Assembly (NCBI GenBank): GCA_949317995.1
Contig: OX439037.1
Coordinates: forward strand, 21,068,324-21,132,323
DNA length: 64,000 bases
Reading direction: 5' to 3'
Source: Acholoe squamosa
Taxonomy: Eukaryota; Annelida; Polychaeta; Phyllodocida; Polynoidae
Part shown: in pieces, positions 24,123-36,998 of the stretch
How positions within the stretch are numbered: the stretch's first letter is position 1
Layout: each line of letters opens with the position of its first letter
The notes under the pieces: model-generated
Database searches by the model: none
Told to the model about the DNA's origin: nothing
The model's input: only the letters and a program-made list of their open reading frames with translations
Position numbers and translations under genes: made by a program

Positions 24123-24879
24123 GTAAGGTGCGTGATGAATCATCTACACATTTTAATATCATGGCCACTGTGCCAATGTAACAAAACCCAGCAGTGATCT
24201 AACACACTACAAAAATAAGAAACACATAGAGGATGTATTATAACCAATGGAAAACATTTAAATAGTGAATAATTGGCCTAAAATTGATTGCAAAAGATTG
24301 GAAACGAGGATGGGGCTGCTTGAAAGAGTGCTTTGCAGGGGCTGGGTAGCAGAATGGCAGAATGGCTGGGTAGCAGAATGGCTGGGGGTGCCCTATAAAT
24401 GCTTAAAATCAAAGCCAGGGCCTTATTCTATAATATAAACCACAGATGTGCATGTATTTGGGTGTGGCAGAGAAGCTATGGGACCACAAATCATTTCATC
24501 ACACACCTTACACAATTCATCACGTGCCTTACACGATTCATCACGCACCTTACATCGGCCAAGCAACTTGGGGCAACCAAGGCATGTAGAGACTCATTTC
24601 TTTTTTTCAAATGGCACCTCATCAATAGATGCCATATGATGGGTTAGATAAGCCAGAAATAATTAATATAGGCTGTATATACACAAGTGCTGTTTAAGGG
24701 GGGTTGGGGTTGACTTGAAAAATACTTGAATATGTATTGCTATCAACGGGTGCATGGTACGCAAAAAGTTTTTCACCAAAAAATCCCCTACAAAAACACT
24801 TGGTAGTGATAAACATGAAGTCTGAGGATAATATATTTATAACTGATCTAATGCCATAAACGATTCATCACGCACCTTA
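24123..24879. repeat. Dispersed 18-bp motif ATTCATCACGCACCTTAC
   Basis: The motif occurs inverted at 24123-24143, as about three tandem variants at 24498-24555 (CACACCTTACACAATTCATC, CACGTGCC, CACGCACC), and singly at 24862-24879. The arrangement of one inverted and several direct copies over 750 bp looks like subterminal repeats of an unrecognised element, but no matched termini were found. Confidence 0.55.
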
Positions 24880-25799
24880 CATCACTATTTTCAAGTTAGA
24901 AGAATGGCTAGGTTTAAAAAATATTTGAGACATATCACCTCTAAACCCCATGGAAATGTTTGATAGGACCCCCCACTAAGGAATAAATAAAATTATGGTG
25001 GCCTCTTACTACTTGGCTTGATGGTATAGGGGGTGGAATGAGGTGAAAATTGAAAGAAAGGGCTATTTTGGACCGTCATATCTAAAAATAATTGCGGTCC
25101 GGCATATGCAAATTTGCCCTCTTTTTGATCCCCAGGATGTTTACTTTCAAATAACATGAAAAATAGGAAGAATAGTTAAATGGTTTTTATTCTGCAGCCC
25201 CGAAAGACCCCCCAAAAAAAGTGGGAGCTTTGGCAGGAATCGCCCATAACTGGTCAATGCCTAATGGTCATGTAGAAAGTACCTGTAACTGCACTACTTG
25301 CTCTGGTGTAATTTAGGTTTTTGATCAAAATACCATGCCAACCACATAGCAAAGCCAGCATTGTCTGCTTTGAGTTGTGTAGACGTAGTCTGCAAACGTT
25401 GATAGTCCACTTTGCCTCTTCCGCGCGATTGAGCTATACATATCCTATATAAATTTCTGCGAAAGGGGCCTAGTGGACTGTGGGTGTTAGGAAACGTTCA
25501 AGGTAGTATTGTGCTGGGGGTAATGCTGATATGTAATAAGGGAATTCATGGTGGTCTTCCTTGCAGTGGGTGTAGGCATGGTATGGTCCACTGCCTGACA
25601 TTACATGCACGCAAATGAATGACACTCTCATAAATGTTTCGTCAGAGGATGAGTGGGATATTTACTACGATGTTGAGAAAATTCTTTAATCAGCAGACTC
25701 ATATTTGAGTGAAGCACATATCAGCACCAATCCCAGGGCTAATATCGTATAGTGGATCCCAGAATAAGGATGTATAGTTCCCTTACTCCAACACCAAAC
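24880..25799. other. Gene-free stretch upstream of a GC-rich patch
   Basis: No gene or repeat recognised. Confidence 0.35.
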
Positions 25800-25910
25800 A
25801 TGGCTGTTGTAAAGATGTTCCCCCGCCAAGGGGCGACTGCCTGTATCCGCGGGGACGCCCTTTACTACCGCGAGGTGGCGGAAAAGAGCAGCTCGGGTGG
25901 TGGGCTATGA
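25800..25910 (+). CDS. Candidate first coding exon or micro-ORF, 36 codons
   Basis: An ATG in a favourable context (AACATGG) opens 36 codons to TGA at 25908-25910. The peptide begins MAVVKMFPRQGATACIRGD and continues through LYYREVAEKSSS. From the seventh codon on, third positions are strongly G/C (TTC CCC CGC, TAC TAC CGC GAG GTG GCG). The patch at about 25820-25960 is CpG-dense, unlike its AT-rich surroundings. This combination fits the 5' end of a gene whose first exon splices before the stop. GAG|GTGGCG at 25872 is one weak donor candidate. Product unknown. Confidence 0.3.
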   Translation: MAVVKMFPRQGATACIRGDALYYREVAEKSSSGGGL

Positions 25911-28900
25911 GGCTAATCGTTGTGTCCGTGTCAAGTCGCTCGATTATCTCCCCTCTCTGGCTAAGACCTACCTCCCCTCCACCAGCATTTGCTGAAAGCT
26001 ACTGCAAATAGCTCCCAATAGCTCTAACAGTAGCCTCGGCTGGTGTACTTTACTCATTGTGTGCATATGGTGATGTATTCCTCCCATCCAACATCTTACT
26101 TATGTTGCAAACAGTGGTGGTTTGTGTGCATATGCTATTACTATAGCCATGTGTGCATCATATAACCTCTTGTAATTGCTGACAATTTAGTAATTTATAT
26201 CCGTATGTATTTGTTTGCCGCCAATACATATACCGACATATGAAGATACTCTGTCCAAAATCTTGTAGAAATGGGATTTGTCCCTGGTTCCTTTCCTTTT
26301 TGTTTGTAAAAGACGGACAGGGATCTGCCACAGTCCTTGGATCATGGTGTTCGGTTCATATACTGATTGTGCCATAAAAGATCAAGTCCTGTATGAGTTA
26401 AAAAATGAATGGTTTCCATCGAAACGTCAACTAACATATCAGTTTGGGGAATAGTCATGTCAGATATAAACTAAAATACATAGTTGTAGGCACTGACACG
26501 ATCAGAAGAAAAACAACATTTTGAGACACCCAGCTAAAGGCTTCTTTTCATAGATAGTGCAATTTTAAGATAATACCTTATCTAGAACAAAATAACATTG
26601 ATTTCGAGTAATTCAAAACAGGCTAAGATAAGCAGCTTGACCTTAAATATAAACCTTCCAAAGAGACAAAATAAATGATTCTCTGTAAGTTAGACCCAAT
26701 CTATCTTAAGTAAGCTGATACTACAGCCTGGATAAGGTTGATACCATCTATAGCTTAAATAGAAACTTCACATTAGAACACTATGCTAGCCCGTGCTAAT
26801 CTTCCGTAGTCGATGGAGGGTGTGAGCCAAGGGTCCATCAATCTATTAATTTGTATGTGAGAGGAGTAGGGTGTGGCAAATGAGATGGGGTAGGATTGAG
26901 TTTCGTGTAGCTAGAATTGGAGCCAGACGTTTTGCTGACTACAGTGGGTTAGTAGACTGCAGCCAGACAGGCGGTTGTACTATTTTCAGGGTAAATGGTT
27001 TTCCTTGCCTACAAAAGGGCAATGGCAGAAGAAATGCCTCTGTCAGCTAAATCTGTAAAAAGGCCACCTTGTGGATAACGATAGAGGTGGAGCTATATGT
27101 TTAATGGGTAAAACGTGTTATGTGTAAATTAGATGCTTTATAACGTCGATGAAAATACTGAAGCCAGGAGTGACTCCAATAGCCATGAAGAGTGATAGTG
27201 GAAATATATTTTGGGGTCATGATTATATTCTGCTCTTCCTTACGAGCAATGTGAATCTATATCTATTATTCTCCTTATTTACTCATCAAATGATTTTTTT
27301 GTGCCTTCATTATATAGTCCTGTCTTGTGCATGAATTGTGGCTGTCCTTACTATGCCTATAGGTTAGGGACCTCCCGCTAGACGTTTCCATCCTGTTTAG
27401 ACATTTGGTAACCTATTTCCCCAGAGGATGGTGCTCTGCTCCTGACACTAAGCCGACATCTTGAGAGCCAACCAAACTAGACTGTCCATTTCGGCCCTCA
27501 CATGGAAGGAGGATGGTAGAGTTGGGTCGGGCGATGAGATGATACTGGCTCAAGAAGCTTGAATGTATCTGCATGTGTGACTTTGGTACTAGTTTTAGCC
27601 ACCACCTGGGGTCACACACAGCTCAACACAGTTAATTATTTTTAGACTTTTTTCACTCAGTTCTCAGACATTTTCAGTCAACCTCTGACGTTAAGTCAGT
27701 ACACCTCAACTGACCATCGGTCAATGGTTACATGGAGAAAATAAACCTGATTTTATGATATAGTCAAAAATGTAATATTTAGAGCAAGTCAGTCACTGAG
27801 TGGGAAGGTTTGACTTTGACTGGAAAACTGCATCCACTGACTGTCAGTCTGCTAAAAGTTCACAACTTTAGCCTCCCATGTGATAAGCCACATTGAATCC
27901 TGTCAAGAACATATTTTATTATGTTTCTATCATGAGTATAGAAGCAGAGAAATCAATGTGGAGGGGTTGGGTAAGCAAGTACCTACTATAGGTTTGTACT
28001 AGCTTGCCGGTGGGAGGTTGGCACCAGTCACACTAGGTTGCTTTGCCTGTTTAATTACCTCTTGTATGGTCTCATGTATACTGTGGAACACCTCCCAATG
28101 CACTACTTATTACATTCAAGTATATTGACAGGTAGAAGATCAACTTTGAATAAGGTAACACATGGGCATTCAACAATACTTTGCTGACATCTGCCAGATA
28201 GTGTGAGCTTCCATGGTATCATTTCTTTCAAGGAAATGGCAGGAATTTAATATCTGCAAAGATGTGCCACCTAGAAAACAATTTGTGCCCTCTTCAATCT
28301 TCATGTAATAACATATATGAAGCAAGTTCTCTGTCAAAATGGTCCAGGTCATATGTTTATGCAGAGGGCTCATAAATGTTTCCATGAAATCTTTTTAGTG
28401 AAATTTGAACCTTATTTTCAGAGATTCACCATATAAGCTGTTCAAAATGAATAAACTTTTTATGACAATTGGGTACTAGCCCCATTACATACCTTTCAAA
28501 GTTGATATTTCATGCATTTTATATGTATATTAGAGCAAAAACCCGTAGAGTCATGTAAGTCAAACTATGATAGAGGGGCCAATTTTTGTATGCCATGCTT
28601 GACTGCACTTCAGCACCCAGTGCTGCGAGTTCTCCAAGTGCCTACCTTGTAGTGGACTGAACACCAAAGTATTGTTGACTGACACTGATTATAGTAATAT
28701 ATCATATTGTGTGTCAATAGATTATACACATTTACACAATATCAAAGGCGAAGTTCTCAAAAGGTTGGAACTACTCAATGAAATCTCTTCTATGAAACTT
28801 TCCTGCAAATCTACAGCCCGATTTTGATTAACGTTGAGACGTTGCAACACTCGTGCATTCCTTTAGACAACTGAGGAAAGGCAAAAATGATGCATAAATA

Positions 28901-31059
28901 ACTCCCCTACAGAATCTCAATCTGTGGACCTGTTGTTAAGGCAAAGCAAGTTAGGAGGCATTAGGAAATTGTATGTTGGCTGCGTATACAATAGTAATGC
29001 CTACAGGATATATCTAAAGAAAGCCATAAAACAGAGGCACAATATGGGCAGACAATCAGGCTGTACAGAGATTTACCTTGTTCCATTATCACATGACAGG
29101 ATGTGTCCTCTGTTTAAAATGATAGAAAAGGAACAATAAACACCACCTTACTGGTGAATACATGAAACGACAAAGCTGATGAAGTGGAAATTCCTGAAGA
29201 AATTCAAAGAAAGAACATCAATGTTGACATACCTTGATCATTTTCTTTGTTTTCTTCAAGTATAAGTAACAGCTTTCCTTGACATTTGCACCTATATCGT
29301 AGATTTTGAACATAATTTGTATTTAGTTTTTTTGGGATACATTATAAAGGAGGTAATGACGCTTTCTCTTCCTTTACCAGACGCGCATTTTTGCGAGTAA
29401 ATCGCCGATTTTGGCCGATTTTTGGTAGCCCCTCACTCCTTCAAAAATTAATGAAATTTTGGGATTTTCTCGGAAATTGCTCTATGGTATGTGATCTCTG
29501 TGTGTTTTAAACCACTAGTCTCTACTATGCATTGCCAAGATATGGTGAGCTTCTAAACATGGTTCAGAATTTAAAAAAAGTTTGGGCTGATTCTAATGAT
29601 TATTTATAATAAAAAATCATAAAAAATATGAAATAATTTAATTTTTTTAATGAAAACCTACTTTTAGTAATTTTCCATGAAGAAAACGATGGTACCAACA
29701 TTTTTAGTGTATTTCGATGGATTATTGACAAGAATATTGGTTGCCATAGCAACTGATACCCTGAAAATAGTGATTTTATATAGCTTTGGTTGCCATGGTA
29801 ACCAAATAAACCATGTACCATGTGACCATGCAACATGGAAATTCTGAAAATCTTCAATAATATCTACCATGTGCTTTTTATTTCATGTCAATTGATAAAG
29901 GGGGTCCTAAAATATCATCATTTGAAGTTTGACGAAATCACCATTTGATAAGAGATGCATGCTGCGTTATAGCCTTCATATCTGCCTTATCCGGACAGAT
30001 ACAGACAATCAGGATTCCATCAATTGTTGTCAATATCCTTACCTTGGACACTCATTACTCAGCTTCTAGTAGGAATATCAAGATGATTCAAACAGTATTT
30101 GAAAGACAATGACAGCCCCCATAGGCCGATTTTAAGCCAAAAGCAATTTGGTAGAAGAAGAGTTAAGAGAAAGAATGATTTACAGGCAGGCTGAGATACT
30201 GCAGAAAATTGGATCATAGTATGCACATACAATCTTTCTTTTTTCTATCGTAAATCTTTTCATCATTCTGAATAGCCTACCCAAACTGTCAAAAAAGTAC
30301 TTGCAGGAGTGAAAGCAATAATCTATGATTACTACGATGTACTACTTTTAGTTGATAGGATCACTTCACCAATCATTTCTAAAATTGCATATATCTAAAA
30401 GGATAATATTATTCTAATTTGCATAACGTATACCTAATGCCCACCCTTGTAGGGTCGTAATAAATCCAAAGTTATGCCAGCCTGTTTGGTATCCAGTTAG
30501 CAGCCCTGACTGTCCCTACTTTGACCAGACATCCATCACCCACTGATCCCGTCTGACAAACCCCCATTCACTCCCCAACCACGTGCAATTACTCTTAATT
30601 AATGCCCTTTATGTTACTGCCATCTCTTTTTCCTAACATAAAACACCATAATTCCTGTGCCTGACAAGTATGGATGACCTTGTTCTTTCAAAGTAATATG
30701 TTACTTGTTTTGAATTTTCCATAGAAAGAAATACACAGTGGAACTTTCATTCATCTAAATCTGATTCATTGGTATGTGTCGGTTCTTATTGAGTAATAAG
30801 AAGGCTTCGTGAAAGAATGACGGATCAATGTTTACATCTCAACAGATAAAGTCATTGCCAAATAAATTAGACTGGATACGTTTGAAGGTATATGGTGGAA
30901 TGAAAAATTGTCAGGTCAGGAGGCACTCTCGGGATCTGCATAAATCAATCGTCAGATATAAAGACTATCATTATGAGTGAGTACGGACTGTGGGTTGGTA
31001 ATGTACTGACTTTTGTACTTGCACTCAACCTCGCGGCATTCCTCATATAACCACCCATA
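25911..31059. other. Long gene-free stretch
   Basis: No convincing exon, RNA gene or complete transposon was seen. Around 29735-29810 GGTTGCCAT(A/G)GCAAC-like words occur twice, as also within the elements at 37356 and 53713. A decayed related element may therefore lie at about 29345-29970, but its ends could not be found. Confidence 0.35.
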
Positions 31060-31185
31060 AAGAAGGAACCTTCAAGAGCTGCTCCTCACAAGGAAACCCC
31101 ATGAGCAGCTCGCCTTGAGCACCTCCATAGAGAGATCAAAGGGAGCTGCTCACTAATTACACTCTGCTGTGTGTGGCTTAAAGGA
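31060..31185 (+). repeat. Outermost diverged marker of the duplication array
   Basis: GAGCACC(T/A)C, GGATCAAAG/AGATCAAAG, GCTCA(C/T)TAAT and CTCTGCTGTG appear in the same order as at 33290-33360, 40830-40890 and 54765-54820. This marks the left edge of the array. Divergence here is larger than among inner copies. Confidence 0.5.
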
Positions 31186-32239
31186 GCCGATACTGAGACA
31201 TCAATCTCCACATGGGATGGCATCAGTAGAAATGTTGACATGGAATGTACCGGTTTGCAAACAAAGTTTAGCACTATCGTATAAAGAGTCAAAATTTACT
31301 TTACATACACTTGATCAAAATCGTAGAGACACGACGAACATGTCATTTTAGTTATCATAGGCTACAGATGCAAGAAAGCCTGTTTACTCTTTATGACTAT
31401 GTAAGTTTCTATTTCGGACCAGATTAAATCTTTGAACCTCCAGTGGCAGGCAGCTTTGGCATGTAGCCTGTGTAATTTATGTGAGCAATTTAGTTAGGAT
31501 CTAAGCCTTTGTGAGGTAATTAAATAATGTGTGCTCCAGAGGTACTCGCCATATTTTGGATAAACCTACAGCTTACTGAAGTAAAGTAACCATATCAGGA
31601 TATTCATTCAGGCTGGTTTCCCCATGCAGGAGTTTTGCTCATACAAGGAAATAGTACATAAAAAATAGTATTTCATCATCATATTCCAACCCAGGTAAAT
31701 TCATTCTCACTCTAGCTAACTCACCGGCCAGTTCACCACAATTCTCCACCCTGAGAAGCCACTTCCCATTGTATATTGTAATGGAATTAACTTCTTCTGA
31801 ATCCGACTGTGTTGCAAAAAGTTGGGGAGCTGGTTCCATGATAGGTTCCACCTGAACACTTCTCATGGGAGGCAGAACAGGGAAATGGAGGAAGGAACTA
31901 GCCAGGGAATGGTTCTTACTTAGGTAGTTTTCATCAATTCAGGACCACTCCTGAACCACTTCTATGACTAATTATCTTTTGATAACACAACACAGAATTG
32001 ATTCCCTGAGGTCAGTCAGTTTTGTTTTGGTGATAACACCTTTGATAGAACTCAATTCCTATCCTTTCGCAGCACCCTCCGGGATAGATGAAGTTCACTT
32101 CTTTGACGCGTGTTTCCACCTTGTTTACATAGGGAGAAGACCTCTTAGAAATGAGCAGCTCTATAAATTCAGACAAGTTGTCATTGTTTTAGAAGGTAGG
32201 GATTCTCAAGGTTATTAACCCGTTGACTTGCAGTTAATG
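31186..32239. other. Gene-free stretch inside the array edge
   Basis: Two open frames (31639-31866 minus; 31964-32218 plus) were looked at. Neither shows a domain or a conserved copy elsewhere in the array, so neither is called. Confidence 0.35.
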
Positions 32240-32378
32240 AACAAGTAACTAATGGATATGTCATGACGCATGACTTTTATCCAACAATAACATGCAACGA
32301 GGGGGGCAAAGTCCCCTGAGTTGCATGTTATTGTTTGATAACAGTCACAAGTCATGATATATCCATTAACTACTTATT
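32240..32378. repeat. 139-nt imperfect hairpin, 59-bp arms
   Basis: Arms 32240-32298 and 32320-32378 pair at 50 of 59 positions. The 21-nt centre contains its own GC stem: the core reads CAAC-GAG-GGGGGC-AAA-GTCCCC-TGA-GTTG. GAG opposite TGA gives tandem G-A / A-G mismatches between outer and inner stems. The hairpin at 13789-13855 shares this core on the opposite strand with different outer arms. Confidence 0.85.
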
Positions 32379-32539
32379 TTATTACTATAGATATGGCTTG
32401 GCTTGCTTTGAACGCGTCCCGCAGTCCTCTATAATTAGAATGCTATTCTAACCTTGCGCATGTGAGAGTTGTTGTGGGGGGTCACAGCCATATCAATGAC
32501 TTAAAGAGACCTTGTTCTAACCAAGCATCTCTCGTCAAT

Positions 32540-32802
32540 TCCTTTGGCGCACTGCATAGGGAGTTGGATTTGGGATCCCTGCCCTGGCAATGAAAAATGT
32601 CGTAGGTTTTAACATGTAACATATGACATGTAAGGACATGTAAGGAGGCATGTTATCCATAGATAACATGCCTCCTTACATGGATAACATGCCTCCTTAC
32701 AAAAGTCATGTTGCATGCATCATCAGATCATGGTGTACAATATCGACAGGTATGGGAATATCCAGGAAAAGCACTCAGAATCACAGAAATTGTGTAATAA
32801 GG
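32540..32802 (+). mobile_element. tRNA-derived SINE, copy 2, with B-box lost
   Basis: Same head and body as the minus-strand copy at 12846-13053 (GCATAGGGAGTTGGATTTGG, CCTGGCAATGAAAA, ATATCGACAGGTAT, ending TTGTGTAATAAGG). About 15 nt containing the B-box are missing, so it should not be transcribed by RNA polymerase III. A palindromic 60-bp insert sits at 32640-32700. Confidence 0.7.
32640..32700. repeat. Perfect 18-bp-arm palindrome plus duplicated arm
   Basis: GTAAGGAGGCATGTTATC, CATA, then the exact inverse (32640-32679), followed by another copy of the right arm (32680-32700). The paralogous SINE at 12846-13053 lacks it, so it arose within this SINE, perhaps by template switching. Confidence 0.8.
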
Positions 32803-34020
32803 CATGAGAGTCCCTACCTCCTCTTGGTGGTTCCTTAGTATCAACAAAATGGAGACAACCTTTATAATTGTCCTAACATGCTAATTGGATTTCCCGATTG
32901 CATAAGTAATTCTATGTCCCCAATGGCTTAATTCTACTTAGAACTGTGATTCTGTAAACCTGTGACAGCAATTATTGTAATCCATAATGTACAGAAATGG
33001 CCGCCCTTTGTTGATTGTATCAGTGGGGTTTAGGTTGCTACAGTTCAGTTTAGCTATAATCATGCTAATTGCCACACTGAAGATAAGCTATACTCATACA
33101 AATTGCTGCAGTTTAATTTAGATGTTTCAATCGTCCATTCCATCATTGAACCATTTTCCTTCTCTTATGAAGAACGACAAAGCAGTAGCAATTAGCAGGA
33201 AGTGAATTTCCTAGTGCATAAAACCCTATACCTCTCACACCTTTAGAACCACAGAACCTGATCCTCTGAAGCAATCTCTCTGACCAGAATGACCTAACCA
33301 AGAGCACCACTACACAGGGATCAAAGAGAGAAGCTCATTAATAGCCCTCTGCTGTGGGTTGATTATGGAGTAGTGCTACGCCATCAGCTCTAGAACCCCG
33401 ATGAACCAGGGTGCATGAGGTTTGGACACCAGGCAAGCCTTCACATACACATCACCATGAATCTAAACGATCTGGCCAACTCATTGACCACCTATGTTTT
33501 TGAAAGTGTCTTCTGATATCAACTATGTCCAATTGTACAAATATCTAACCAGATAACCTTATTGTAAATAATCATGATTAAAACTGAATTAGACTAGACT
33601 AATGCATTTAGGTAGAGGAGATCAGTTTTGCATTACAATGTTTAGATGGTTTTGAGCTATGAAAGTAAAGATTTTGAACTGATAATCATAATAATTGGTA
33701 TCAGTGTTAATCATCTTCATAAATTACACACTACTGATTGAGGTACTAGATATAAAATGATATTTCATATCCTTTCAAAATGTAAGCAGGCAATAGGGGC
33801 ATCCTTATGTGTCACTCTTATCAGTTATAAGTTTATCTATTCTGACATGAAAAACCTTTTGTATCTTCCATCAAGACCTTGATTAAATTCTTATCACTGA
33901 GCCAGTCTGCACATGCGATATTTCATATATGGATGCAATAATTAGGATATAAGCCATCATTCAGCCATCATAAACAATCTGTGAGAGGTGGGTACCATAA
34001 TATGGACAATGCTTGGCTTA

Positions 34021-34847
34021 CGTTTTAAAGTAAAGTAGTTTATTGGGAACAGACAGGTACAAAATATTAAAATATGATGTAAATGCTTTCCTAGCTCCTA
34101 CGCCTTGTAGTCCTTACGCTAGGCCCCCCAAAACTGCCATGTAAATAACATATGCCTTAGTATATGTAGCAGTCTCAAGTACATAATTGAACTTAAAATC
34201 CGATAAGGACCTGTTCAGCCCATTGATACATAATTTAGTACAAAAAGGAGTGATGAGGATGAGATGAGATGAGTGGTTGTATGAAAGAAATAACAGGTCT
34301 AGTATATTACAATTACATAAAGCAATTCGGGTAGTCCTTATCAACACTAGATTTAAATTTATATAAATCATCAATGAGAGTATAATTGGGCTTTAGTTGA
34401 TTCCGTCTCATGACAGCTCTGTAGAAAGCACTCCTTATAACTATAGGTTTTAATGTGTGCGGTACAATCAATCTCTTACCCTGATGAAAACGGGTTCTAA
34501 TATTTCTATTGTCAATATATTTTTCACATCTAGAAATCATAAAACCATAATACATAGATGTTTGTCTCGTCCTATATTAAGCTCTGAGCAATTGCTCCGG
34601 TCTTGGATCTGCTTGGTGGTCATAACAGGGGTCTCTTCTAGCTTAACATGATAAACCATTTTTAAGGCTCGATTTTGTAGCATTTGTAACTCCTTATTCT
34701 CCCCACGATAATCCCTATCCCATATGAAATCACAGTAGTCGAGAGTTGGTAGTATCATAGATTTAGAAACACATAATGCAGATGATTCATCTAAATATTT
34801 TCTAACTCTACCCATTTGAAAGTATCAAAGTTTAACTCTAGGTATGA
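34021..34847 (-). mobile_element. 5'-truncated LINE (non-LTR retrotransposon) fragment
   Basis: An 827-bp block lies inside duplicated sequence. The paralogous site near 55437 reads through (GGCTTATTGATATAAGG) without it, so it inserted after the duplication or was lost there. It carries a broken reverse-transcriptase C-terminal frame on the minus strand (see next entry). No clear target duplication or poly-A was resolved. Confidence 0.7.
34316..34815 (-). pseudogene. LINE reverse transcriptase, C-terminal fragment, frameshifted
   Basis: The first part (34537-34815) contains KSMILPTLDYCDFIW and LQMLQNRALKMVYH. This matches the conserved region that follows the RT catalytic domain in many non-LTR elements (pattern: S.ILP.LDYC...W, LQ.LQNRALR). 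A frameshift near 34540-34555 moves the protein into the frame at 34316-34555 (ISRCEKYIDNRNIRTRFHQG), which resembles the family's C-terminal stretch. The catalytic domain and endonuclease are absent; this is a dead copy. Confidence 0.75.
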
Positions 34848-36049
34848 CTTTAGTCATTTACTATCACATCTGTCACAGAGAGACAGAAAGCAGCAGTTAT
34901 TTAAGGGTCATATTAAGCCATTGCGAAGGGCAAGTGTGGGACGAAACCTTTCAAATGGTTCTTACTGAGAGAATGCAATGATAAGAAGAACCCCCAATGG
35001 ATCAATTTTCATTTGATAACCTGCTATGTCCACAGGGGGGCATGAGTATGCGACAAACTGTAACCTATTGACACTGTGGCAAAGGTACAGAGTAGGTGGC
35101 TTGCATGCCAAGGTCTCTGCCCCAGTCAGTCACAACAGCCTTATGTCCCAATGTCAATGGTACACCCACAACTGAACTATATCACACTTCCACACACTAC
35201 CTTCTAATGCTATACCTTTCATGAATTACCACTAGAATTTTACCACTCCCCCACCATCACCCCACCCGTAGCATATGAGGCCAATCTGTACTCATCCACC
35301 TCTCGAGTTCAGATCTCTCTCTGAGAGAGGTAGTGTTGTGAGTCTACCTTAAAACCATGTATCAGGCATAATGTGAAAGATTACCTTGGAGAGAAAGGCA
35401 GTCTTGAAACGAAATGGCTACTTTTACGTGAGAATGACCTGAGAGATAGTAGACATAACCCTAAATCAACCTTCAGTGGATAGGCTCACGTGAAAGGGAA
35501 ACTATATGTTCCCAATGCCCTACACTAGAGACAATATCCTCTTAGGTTCATCCTGGGTGAATAGCTATTGCCTATACTGACAAAGAAGTGTCTTTTGCTA
35601 ATAAAAGAATTTATATCTATGTATTAGTGATGCTCAGTATGTTTGAAGAAGGCACTTTGTAGTCAGCCTATACCAAGACACTGTAATTTTGTATTTTCCA
35701 CACAGACAATGACTTTATCTATTCGACCTCTCTTCTATTACTTGGATAGCAATGGAATGGCAATCCAACAAAGAACCTTGCACCCTTACAATCTGGATTG
35801 CCTTGCGATAGTGGCTGAAATGACTGGAAGTCTGGTAAAATCTTGACAACACAATCATACTTCACTTGAATGCGTACAAATGGACCGTTTGTATCATCAA
35901 AAGTAAATAGGGCTTGGGGCAAATACAATATCAATTAAAAACAACAGCTAGTTCTGTGTCCAAGGTCATCAGAACTAATTCATCTGAATTCATGATGTAT
36001 GCTGAAGTGGTAACTAAATGAACAAACTGCACAGGAGTAATGGATAGAA

Positions 36050-36300
36050 TGGCTTGATGCTCTTATCAGACCTGTAAGTGCGGGAGAAAATCTGGGGTCT
36101 ACATTTGCAGCTATATCCTTGTTAGGATGTCATACATCCTCCAGGTGCTCCTGGGCTACCTAGACCAACCCGGCCCCAGACATTAAGTCCCCTCACTTAA
36201 TCCATATCATTAGACAGTCTTCTGGAGAAGCCAGGCACTGGAAGCCTAGATGTATCTACCTTGGATTTAACTTAACCAGGTCCAGATGGAAGGAGCTAAA
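36050..36300 (+). repeat. Duplicated block B, first copy
   Basis: Matches 48905-49150 in order: CTTATCAGACCTGTAA, AAATCTGGGGTCTACATTTG, CATCCTCCAGGTG or CATATCCTCCAGGTG, GAGAAGCCAGGCACTGG. The offset is about 12.9 kb. Confidence 0.85.
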
Positions 36301-36904
36301 AGCCAAGTTATGTAGGATTAAGTTGGCAGTGGGGTCTATGAGGCACTCACACATGCCATACAAGAAGTCTCTGATATACTCAAAGCTGCTCGGACCTGTC
36401 TCAGCATTAGTTTTGGGACATTTTATTTTTGTTTTTTGACAGCTTGACTTTTCTCAGCAGTGTTCTCTCTTTTGCACAATTCTGCCTTTGTGTGAGCTTT
36501 GGGAGGCTTTGTAGAAGTGGGACAGCCATGTTCTGTGGCTGGCATAACATAAGGTCCCTACTGTCCTAATTTCTCCGAGACATTTGGATAAAATGGGAGT
36601 CTAGATAGCATGGCAGGGGATAACATTTTTTTTGTATTGATGGGCAATTTATGCAGATGGAGGGAAGCTTGTTTTGAGCTTATTTTTTCACTAGTATAAA
36701 CCCTGCTCCCACGGTGGTTCTCTTGAGTTCCCAAATGTCCACTGTTTACACCCAATTGACTTCACTCTCATAGTTTAAACATACAAAGGATGGGAGATAA
36801 GAGGGCCATAAAAAGGTTGAACTTAAATTTTATCTTCTTACTGAGATAGTTAGGTTAACTAGATGAATCGGATATGGAAAAATCAGTGGGAGACTAAAAA
36901 TACC

Positions 36905-36998
36905 AATTATGATGACCTAAAGTCCTCATTCCTGATCACCTAAAACTGTAGATTTATGTAGTGATGAGTTTCAGATCTTCCCAGGATTTTAGTGTAGT
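36905..36998 (+). mobile_element. CACTGAAAAC-family MITE remnant, older than the duplication
   Basis: GATGACCTAAAGTCCTCATT, CACCTAAAACTGTAGAT and CTTCCCAGGATTTTAGTG match the right half of the family. The same remnant is present at 51080-51165 in the second block, so insertion preceded the duplication. Confidence 0.65.

Larger units (their letters stand above)
33000..36420 (+). repeat. Segmental duplication array, first inner unit
   Basis: The markers run in order: CTCTGCTGTGGGTTGATTA (33340), TACA(C/T)ACTGCTGA-like (33730), a CCAGTCAGTCAC marker (35120), CCACCATCACCCC (35250), and GACCCTAAATCAACCTTCA-like (35455). All recur two to four more times between 37 and 63.3 kb with roughly 80-90 percent similarity by eye. 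No frame is conserved across copies, so no gene is called. Confidence 0.75.

Noticed and set aside
29345-29970. Complete transposon related to the TGTG-ended family
   Set aside because: It shares GGTTGCCAT-type words but no inverted termini or target duplication could be found.
32240-32378. MicroRNA precursor
   Set aside because: Arms of 59 bp are longer than usual animal precursors, and similar hairpins with the same core occur elsewhere, which favours a repeat; no expression data are available.
34021-34847. Active LINE
   Set aside because: Only the region after the catalytic domain is present, with a frameshift; the endonuclease and polymerase core are absent.
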